Source: Neurospora tetraspora
Taxonomy: Eukaryota; Ascomycota; Sordariomycetes; Sordariales; Sordariaceae
Reading direction: 5' to 3'
Assembly (NCBI RefSeq): GCF_033439725.1
Contig: NW_026944384.1
Span: 4,278,001 to 4,342,000, forward strand
Length of the DNA stretch: 64,000 nt
Below, in pieces: positions 55,946 to 64,000 of the stretch (position 1 is the first letter of the stretch; each line of letters starts with the position of its first letter). The notes beneath the pieces are model-generated. The model had not been told where the DNA came from. It did not search any database and was given only the letters and a program-made list of their open reading frames with translations. Position numbers and translations under genes: made by a program.

Positions 55946-58945
55946 TTTTTGGTGAGGGGAAAGCCGAAGGCTGGACCGCTAAGGTAACCGGGAAAAGAAC
56001 CGAACCGACCGGCCGCCGTGCGCGAACCCCTGGGGGGTTGTGAGGCCGGGGGTAAGGGTGAGGGGGTCTGGTAACATGGATTGAATTCGCAGCAAGGGTT
56101 GAACGATGGTCTTTGGTTTTTTTGTGTGGAGGAAGCTTTTTTAGAAGGTGGAGTGAGCGGGATCGGGGCGATAGGTAGGCGCTTCCGACTTGGCTCGTGT
56201 TTTCAGATGTGTTTTTTGTACGATTTCTGTGTTTTGTGTGTTCACCTTTGACATCCGGTTTTCTGTGCAATTGCTGTTGTGTTGTTGGAGGCTCCCTTTT
56301 TCCTTGCATTTTTCTTTTGAGCTTTTTTTCTTTTTTGTGTTTTCATGGTTGACTTTCCTCTATCCTTGCTTGTTCAGTTGGCTCGGGCGATCCTTCCTGG
56401 ATGGGAAGTATGTCCACACTTTACTGTGTGGAATTTATGGGGTTTTTGGCTTGAGATCTCTGGACCACAGTACATGACATGACATGATAGGGTTCCATAC
56501 AGTTTATTTTCGATCTGCCAAAGTACGCATTGCTCAAGTACAACCTTGTTTAGTGCCCGCTTGGAAAGCTTGGATGATAAACTTAACAGACACCCCCTCC
56601 CTTCCCCAGTCTCTTTTGCTCCGCAGACTATCCTCTGTTTGTCCTGTCGCAAGAAGAGAAGCGAAAGGGTTTGTCTGATTTACCTAAGTGATATGGAGTA
56701 TAGTCGTCTAGTCTCTAGTCGGATCCCTGCTAACTTCAAACAACCTCCAACTTCGGCTCTGGAGAATCTGGGATCTTGGAACTAGTCCTATAATTCGACC
56801 GATTGCATTCGATACAGTCCGGGATTTTCATGTTTGTCTATCGATGTCGATTGGGGGTGGAGTTGCGCGTTCTGAAGCGAAAGGGCAAGGAAAAGTCTCC
56901 GATGGACGGAAACGAAAGGATAAGACGACGCAAAAGACAAGAGATTGGTAAATGCTGCCCTTCAGAGTTTGCCGCTTGGCTGCAATATGGAATGGGGCCC
57001 TGGTTGCAAGGAGGCTTCCAAGGTAAACAAAAGAGAATTGTCGATTTGTTCCTTGCTTTTGCAAGCTCTCGGCAGTTGTCTGGAAAGGAGTAAGCAGAAG
57101 ACGACAGTCTGAACAAGCGACTCTTCCACATACCTCCATCATTGTCATTATGTCGTCGTCTTTCGCTGTGGCCCCCACTGATTATACACTACGGTAGATA
57201 GACTCACATACTACGTTATGCATAAAGTAGTGTGTGTAGACTACAGATGGCATCCACACCACCTAGCTAACCTACCGGTCATGCCTTACATAGCCGTTGA
57301 TGCGTCTGTATGTGCAATTGTGCATAGCTACTGCAGTACTTGCATTACGCATAGTGTACATGAGCGGTTGAGACTCGCAGGGCGCAAGGCGGCCCGTTCG
57401 GTGATCTACAGTGCAGTGGTGGGCGATGAGATTCGGAATCTTGACCACCGGTCAACCCTTGAGCCTCTTTCACTATCACTTTCGCTTGGGTAGACGAGCT
57501 AGGGTTGTGTGTGATGGGTACACGGTCCATTGAGGGGGATTTCATGATGTAGCGAGAGTCTAGTGTTAGAGGTAAGGTGATTGGGGATGGGAAAGGTGGA
57601 TGATGTGATGACGGCGGCGGTTGATTTGTGAGGAGGCTGGGGACATGACCCGGGCTACAGTACCTGTCCGGAGATACTCACAAGTAGCAACAACAAGCAA
57701 GCAAGCAACAATTGGCAACCTCCTTTTTCTTGTGTTGTTGTCCAGGCCTTCTTTTCTTTGCTTTTTCAGTGTTTTGTGGTGGATCATCCGTGTCTCGGGA
57801 AGGGACGTCGAGAAAAGGGTCCTTCCTAGCCGAAGCCGAGAAGAAGAAAGGGGAAGGAAAAGCCGAAATCAAGGGAGTTATCACGAGAGTATACCGTACT
57901 GTTTCTGAGGAGCGAGAGCTGTCCAGCAAGAGAAGAGCTAGAGGTACGCCAACGCCGCCGCCTCCTTCCGCAATGTTGTAGAGGCACCTGTTTGCGTTCA
58001 AGCACCCCCTCTCGAGCCACTCCTGCCGGGGCTGGGTATTGTTGATTGCCTGCTGTTTTCGTGGTTTTGTGTCACCCTTGCCAGGCTGATGTGATTCGGT
58101 ACCAGTCCTTGCTTTGTTTGTGCGCCTTTCCCGGCCAACCGACCTGAGTCCACGGCGGCGGCGCAGTTGCGCGGCTCAGGAAACAGTCTTTTGATAGCAA
58201 ACAGCACCTTGAGGGGGGTCGGGGGGTCAACTTGACAGTGCTTGACAAGTGGGATGTGTAGGCGTGGGAGGCTGACAAGAACAGGCGCGGGTTGTTGGTG
58301 TCGTTCAAAGCTGACCAACAACTCTGCCTAAAGGGACAATATATGAAGTCAAACGGGAAATCAATATGGGGACGTATCCGATGCCTCGAGGGTGTGTGAT
58401 GCTCCAAATTGAATATCATGGCACAAGGCGATGTTTGTTGTACGCTCAAGAGGTTTGAGGCACCCGGCAGGCATGAAGGATGCCCGGACATGTGAAGCGG
58501 GATGTTATGTCAGAATCTCTGTTAGTGCAGCAACGCAGAACCTACACAATTCAGGGCTTCTCGTTAACAAGCATAAGGAACAAAGCGACCGCTGAAACAA
58601 AGACTCAAGAAAACAACAGCAGCGGGACTCACATGACCTCGCGAGCGCTTTGAAGATGGAGACGCGGCAATGGAACGGGACCCTTTGGAGTCGTGTTCCA
58701 GGTCGGCGTGTTGCCCAAACACTCGCATTCCATTCCATCTGTTGCAATGTTGAACCAACCTGCCGTGCGCTTTCACTCCAGTTTTGATCCGCCAGTGGCT
58801 ATTATTTGACCAGCACATTCAATTTGCGCATCCCGACAACGCCACGACCGCCTACTGGATCGATCAAATAGTCAGTTGACGCCGTGACAGCCTGGAAGGC
58901 GCCCCTACAGCCAACAAGTGCAAAGCAAACAATCTACGCTGTGCT

Positions 58946-60012
58946 ATGGCTCCTCCTGTCCACCCCAAGCAGCCGCCACCGGCAGAACCGATTCATTCTG
59001 GCCGCGCATTCGACCCGTGGAATTCGGTAGCGGCCGGCCATCAGCGAGCCGAAACTCGGGTGCCAACCGGGTGGCGTGAATCTCGTGCCAGGAAGCTGCA
59101 GAGTCAGTTCCGCGCCGGCCCTTCCGGTGGCGACCGAATCTCGGACTTTGTTGGGGCTGGCGCCCAAGATTTCGACGAGAAGCGTGGCGTCCTGATCCCA
59201 AAGGAGGTACGAGCTCGCGCACTGAACAGCGTTGCCGATATGCTACGGAACCCTGGCACCATGGCGACGGCGTCACAAACAAGTTCGCAGTCACCGTCAT
59301 GTCTACCAGAAGAGGAAGGGCTACGGAAAGGGATTGGGCATGTTGAAGACGAGGAAACTCGACAGCAATGGCAGGGAAAGGAGGAGGGAGGCTCAAGCAA
59401 CAGCAGGAAAATCTTCGATGGGTTGAATATCTACGTCAATGGTAGCACTCATCCTCTGATCTCTGATCATAAACTGAAGCAAGTCCTCGCCGAGAATGGC
59501 GCTCGTATGTCTATCCATCTCGGCCGCCGCCAAGTCACACACGTCATCCTAGGCAAACCGACCGGTCGAAATACCGGCGCCGGTGGTGGACTCGCCGGCG
59601 GGAAACTGGAGAAAGAGATCCGCAGAGTCGGCGGTTGTGGCGTCAAGTATGTCGGTGTCGAATGGTAAGTCTGCTCTCTTCCCCGGCAACAAACTGGTCA
59701 TAGGACATGTGTATACTGTGCTACCTCTTGCCCGTCCATGTTCGTCCTTCTTGGGACTCCGTAAAGTCTCTTCCCAACCCAATCGTTCATTCACCCACCC
59801 CCTCTCCGTTGGTTGAACCTGCGGTGTATGATGCACCGCTTGACGGATACTGTGCTTACGCTAACGCTGTCCTCTCCTTTCCGACCAGGGTTCTGGAGAG
59901 CATCAAGGCAGGCAAGCGGCTGCCCGAGGCGAGGTTCGCTAACCTCAAGATCGCGGCAAAGGGGCAGCAAAGTGTTCTCTCCGCCTTCTCGAAGAACAAG
60001 CCGCCAGCATGA
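58946..60012 (+). CDS. BRCT-domain protein related to the Rev1 N-terminal BRCT
   Basis: Two exons, 58946-59664 and 59889-60012, give 280 residues. The 224-nt intron (donor GTAAGT, branch CGCTAAC, acceptor ACCAG) splits the Trp codon of the BRCT core. The N-terminal 150 residues are disordered and basic. The BRCT domain covers about 155-265: KIFDGLNIYVNGSTHPLISDHKLKQVLAENGARMSIHLGRRQVTHVILG, then VKYVGVEWVLESIKAGKRLPEARF. The C-terminus ends with LKIAAKGQQSVLSAFSKNK; the QQSVLSAF stretch resembles a PIP box (Q-x-x-h-x-x-a-a), so PCNA contact is possible. BRCT domains bind phosphoproteins or DNA ends; a DNA-repair role is inferred. It lacks the polymerase domain of Rev1 and is a separate small protein. 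It is divergent from asm-1 across the gene-free region. Confidence 0.88.
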
Positions 60013-60836
60013 TGGACCTACTAGGGCGCATTCCGACGATGAGGGAGGATAACGCTGGACGAAAAGGCGCCGTGAGGACAGACACGGGAGCTTACATGTT
60101 GTGTTGTATGGCGGCCGCTGCCTCGACTATCTTGGTCCTTCTTTCTCCTGTCCTGTCCAAGGTTCCGGGTTACTATGCTTTCCTCCTCACGCCTCGCTCG
60201 CGTTAGCTGGGTGAAGTAGAGTAACCTTGGATGGGAAGAGAAGTGATGTGTGCAAAATGCTGCGGCATGCATGCCCTTCCCTAACACAATGACACGACAC
60301 GACAGCATACAATCCGGCGGAGCGAAGCAAAAGGGCCACATACCTAGCACGACGAGGCATTACACAGCACCACGATCAACGATGGAGATACAACAGAGAG
60401 AACAACACGACACGACGCTTTGCTAGGATGAGGAGTGTCGTGCCGTACGGCGTTTGGGGCAAGGTAGGGTCTGGGTCTAGGCCAGACGAGGCACTCCTCG
60501 TCACCAAGACAACGAGGCCACCAGCTGTTCGAAAACAGGCGATTCTTTCCATCCGTATACTATCATCAAGTTCGGGTGTGTCTACTGCCTATCATTTTTC
60601 GAAACTCAAAGCGGTCTTCGGTTGCCCTTTCCTTCCTTTCTTTCCGACGTTTGCGTTCAGTTCGCCACTACGAGATTTCTTACTATTTCCCATGTTACTC
60701 CATCTTTTTCTGTGCTTTCACCGCATATGAGTAACAGTCTTTATTCCTTCTCTCTACCGCTCGCTGGCGTCTTGGCTGCATCTGAGGTATGGTTGGACAA
60801 TGGGTGCGTAAGGTTCCAGGCGAACGCAGAAAGGGG

Positions 60837-60858
60837 GGCGGCGGCGGCGGCGGCGGCG
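60837..60858. repeat. GGC trinucleotide microsatellite
   Basis: About seven consecutive GGC units in intergenic DNA. Confidence 0.9.
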
Positions 60859-61534
60859 CGCCGTAACGAAAGGTGCCTCCCCCCGGTTTCTGTCGTCCCG
60901 GGTCGGTCAGCATATACAAAGAGGCAACGGACAGATAGGAGGACAAGGGGGGAGTGGATGGATGAGCGGTGGTGGTGCTGATAGGGCATGGGCGGGGGCG
61001 TTGTTGGTCAATCGATCTCTTTTGGGGATGTTGTTTGCTCCAACGAAAAACAAAAAGCTGCACGATATATTAACCTGCAGCACGTACGTGGTCGACCCGT
61101 CTCGCCTGCTTGGTTCTTGGTTACGATTCTCGGTTTTCTTCAAGGGCAAGGGGGTGCAATTTATTTGTTTTGGGCAATTCAGGAGTTCTGGATGGATGGG
61201 ACCAGCCGAAGCTGACTGGGATTGTGAACATTGCCATACTATGTACACAACAACAATTCGTTGTGGGGGAATTGAATGGATATGGATGGATGTCGTTGAG
61301 GAGAAGCTATAGTGCGTGGCGTCACACCGTTACTCTCTTTCCTCGTGATGGACGGGTTATCGCATGCTTAGTGTTGTCGTCGTTGCCGTTGCCTTTCTCT
61401 TCATTCCCCTCTCACACACACACACTCCGTCTCTCTCTGTTGTTGCCTTTGCCTCCGCAAAAGTCTTTTCTCTCTCTCTCTGTTTCCGTGCCTCCCTCAC
61501 GCTCGTTCCCACCCCGATCTTCCCTTCCCCCTTC

Positions 61535-61579
61535 TTGCATAGCGTGGCATTGCATAGCATGGCATTGCATAGCATGACA
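61535..61579. repeat. 15-bp tandem repeat, three copies, followed by ACATG pentamers
   Basis: Units TTGCATAGCATGGCA and variants start at 61535, 61550 and 61565. They run into a short ATGAC pentamer array up to about 61597. Confidence 0.9.
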
Positions 61580-63659
61580 TGACATGACATGGCATGATGT
61601 CAAACTAGGGTCATCTTGAATGGAGAGACACAGACAGATAACAGACCGTTTGGATCCTTTTTTTGCAAATTGTTGGTTCTGCGGTGCCTGCCATGCCACG
61701 GATGGACACAGCGCTCCACATAACGTACATGCACACGTTTTCTAGATAGTCCAAAGGAAGCTAGGTAGGCTAGGGTAGGTATGGCAGGCTAGGTTACTGA
61801 AGGGAGCTGCTCAACAGGGAGTTGACGCTTTTGCATTGTCGGATCTGCGTTTTTGCGCTTCCCTCTTTCTAAAGTCTGGACGACCGATATGATACTATGG
61901 GCTGAGCCGTCAGGGCCGGATGGTCGGTGGTGAAACGTACCTAGTAGAAGGCTAGACCGGCTCCACCTGGCATATACTTCTTTATGAACGTTTGTTTGTG
62001 TCTGGCCTGTCTTCTGTTTTCGTTGGTTTCTGTTGGTTAGATCCTGGCCTGGATCTTTGGCTTCGGGAGGTCGTCTTTCTCGCTTGCTAGGTTATGACGG
62101 CCATCATGATCGTAGTGACTTAGGTGGGGAAACTGGGATCATCACTGAAAGGGCTCTATGGATGTTGAAAGTTGGCTTCCTGGTTACCTATCGGTACATA
62201 TTGGTCTAGTCAACTGGTTGGGCTCTTGGTTTTGCGTTTAGTCCTGTGAGACCTCATGTCCCGATGCTGAGGGCCAGGTATGGTGAGAGGAGTTTGATGA
62301 AGACTTGATTCCTTCTATGGCATAATAGCTCTGTACGATTATTTACCATAAATTTGAACAATACACGTATTAGTTGCTTGTTCCCCTTTTTTCGCAACTT
62401 TGATACTCGTGTTATAAGTCCCGGGTGATAACTCCATGTAGTCAGAAGTGCACAGAGCTGTCATTTAGGTCTCCTATAGCTCTTACTCAAGCACTCACAC
62501 TCGTTCAAACGGGACACTACTAAAATGTCACTGAACAACATAACTTCCATGTTTACTTGAGACTTCAAAAGCTTTGGTTCGAGACGGAGCTAGTAGTCCG
62601 TTTCTTACACCATTCTCTTGTGTCATAAATCCAAAACTGTTGAAAAGACGTCATCGAAACAAATCTTCACACAAACGAAGCCTAGAGAGAAGAGAATACC
62701 TACTACATGCATGTACCACAACTAAACCAACGCAACCAGCAAGGAAAACATTGACAAGAGGAAAGAGAGGAAAGAGCGAAACCGGAACTGACAAAGCATG
62801 GACTAACTGACTGGCTGACTGTATGTGAACACAACAGAAATCGAACAGTTACACAACATAATCGTTCTCAATCTATTTCTTCCTCTTCGTAGCCCCCGCA
62901 TCCACCGCAGCCCCGAAGCCCCCGTAGTGCCGTTTCCGCTTCAACTTAACTACGCTATCGTGTCATGAAATACATACCTAGGTACGCAGACACATTATTT
63001 ACCTACCTTGTATCAATCCCGACCTTGCCCGCCTGGTATGCGCTACCTAGGTACCTGATATCTGATAGGGTCCGGTACCCTCCGATCCAGCCAATCTTCC
63101 AAACCCCCTTCCTTCTTCCCTTTAACCGACCAACCCGTACGTACCATGGACCTTCTCAAGTTTCCAAGCATCCCATCCCATCCAATCCAAAGAGCCACTT
63201 CAACTCTGTCTTGGTGCCACAAAGCCCAACGTTCAACAACGAACGAACGGGCTGAGTTGGTTTCGTCCACCTCGTATTTGGAGTATATCCTGGGAAGCAA
63301 GGTGCGGGAGTCTGGAACCCAGAGACGGATTGCGGGACCGGACCCGGGACCGCCACGGCCAGTGGCAACTTTAGTGTTGAATGGCGAGGGACGAGAGAAG
63401 ACTTGATGTCGGAACCGGTTGAAGATTTCATTTTGGGCGGTTGGTTGAAACTCTAGTTATTTTCTAAACTGACCTGTTTGACTCGTGTGCCTACTTCCTC
63501 TGAGAATAATTCGAGTAACGATACATAGCATAGAACAAAAATGATGTTCCAAGGAGATGAGCAAATGAAAAAAGGGGGTAAAAAATAGTTAAAGACAACA
63601 TGACGCTGCGATGTTCATCTTTTGTGAACATGCAAAAAAGAATCCCAAAAAAGAGAATT

Positions 63660-63754
63660 GCCCAATAACAGGATTGAACTGTTGACCTTCGCATTGACTT
63701 GATATCAGAGGACTGATATTAGTACGACGCTCTAACCAGCTGAGCTAATCGGGC
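63660..63754 (-). tRNA. tRNA-Ile (anticodon AAT) with a 22-nt intron
   Basis: On the minus strand the acceptor stem GCCCGAT pairs with ATTGGGC, the D-arm is GCTCAGCTGGTTAGAGC, and the anticodon arm TCGTA/TGCGA encloses CTAATA..A. The intron lies in the canonical place one base 3' of the anticodon. The T-arm is AACAG-TTCAATC-CTGTT. The intron can pair with the anticodon region through a 7-bp hairpin (ATATCAG with CTGATAT), as usual for nuclear split tRNA genes. Confidence 0.93.
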
Positions 63755-64000
63755 TGTTGGTTGTTGAAAGTGTCCGTCAGTATGAGGGATTATATGGGAA
63801 GAGTTGGTGTTGTGGGGCTGGCGGGACGGGATAACCTTGTGTGCACCTTCCACGTCTGGACCACCGACTATGCTTTTCAATTCACTGCTCCTTCTGTTCT
63901 ACACAACGTAAATCCCATGTCATTCGAAGAAGGAGCAAAGAATTTTGTTCAAGAAGCAAATACACTATTGTTGATGCAGGTACCTGCCTCTCAAAGCTTC
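63755..64000. other. Window edge, no gene seen
   Basis: The upstream side of tRNA-Ile. Too short to assess, and nothing recognisable. Confidence 0.4.

Larger units (their letters stand above)
50001..58945. other. Gene-free region, BRCT-gene side
   Basis: No convincing gene. The longest open frame, at about 51657-52352 (+), reads as random sequence. It contains the MITE-like element at 55056, a CT-rich repeat and GC-rich hairpin at about 55796-55945, and AT/T-rich runs around 51755 and 56320. Confidence 0.5.
60013..63659. other. 3.6-kb intergenic region with simple repeats
   Basis: No convincing gene. It contains a GGC microsatellite (60837-60858), CT/CA microsatellites (about 61411-61492), a 15-bp CATG-rich tandem repeat (61535-61579) and generally AT-balanced sequence. 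Confidence 0.5.

Noticed and set aside
1-64000. Dispersed 5S rRNA genes, which are scattered in Neurospora genomes
   Set aside because: I looked for the known 5' end and the internal control region on both strands by eye and found no match.
1-64000. Secondary-metabolite cluster or defence system around the MFS gene
   Set aside because: No synthase, P450, NLR or other cluster genes lie nearby. The neighbours are tRNA-Asn and pro-3.

Overview
The window is nuclear DNA of a filamentous ascomycete, most likely a member of the Sordariaceae (Neurospora or Sordaria). The evidence is intron style (GTAAGT-like donors, CTRAC-like branch points, introns mostly of 50-150 nt), strong C-ending codon bias, an APSES factor that matches Neurospora ASM-1 as I remember it, and split eukaryotic tRNA genes. 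I cannot name the species from the sequence alone. It holds 12 convincing protein genes and 2 tRNA genes in 64 kb. None form an operon or a biosynthetic cluster.

Layout. 0.4-2.4 kb (-): mitochondrial SpoU-type rRNA 2'-O-methyltransferase (MRM1-like), divergent from 3.2-9.4 kb (+): a Mi-2/CHD3-like (Mit1-type) chromatin remodeller. 10.4-11.3 kb (+): an unrecognised small protein with a perfect hairpin just upstream. 14.3-16.4 kb (+): CCCH zinc-finger protein. 18.0-19.6 kb (+): COP9 signalosome subunit 3, convergent with 21.1-23.6 kb (-): SPRY-LisH-CTLH-CRA protein (Gid1/Vid30/RanBPM). 26.2-27.1 kb (-): INO80 subunit Ies4-like. 29.5 kb (-): tRNA-Asn. 30.3-32.2 kb (-): DHA1-type MFS transporter. 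33.6-34.9 kb (+): gamma-glutamyl phosphate reductase (proline synthesis). 35.7-38.2 kb (-): fungal TACC-like coiled coil. 39.7-41.7 kb (-): APSES regulator asm-1/StuA. Then comes about 17 kb without a convincing gene. 58.9-60.0 kb (+): BRCT protein. 63.7 kb (-): intron-containing tRNA-Ile.

How the genes relate. These are mostly housekeeping or regulatory genes: two chromatin remodelling components (Mit1-like, Ies4-like), two protein-turnover regulators (CSN3 of the COP9 signalosome, Gid1/Vid30 of the GID/CTLH ubiquitin ligase), and a developmental regulator. The most unusual material lies between genes. Two non-autonomous TA-flanked inverted-repeat elements belong to one MITE-like family whose core is inverted between the copies (25.16-25.41 kb and 55.06-55.23 kb). 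There is also an unrelated fold-back element at 47.3 kb, a perfect 21-bp hairpin just downstream of a TATA box at 10.25 kb, and the 17-kb gene-free interval upstream of asm-1. The remodeller gene appears to lose its frame at a run of seven C, which is either an assembly error or a real one-base lesion.

I saw no clear new multi-gene system, defence locus or secondary-metabolite cluster. Exon boundaries were placed by hand from splice consensus and reading frame, so they are predictions.
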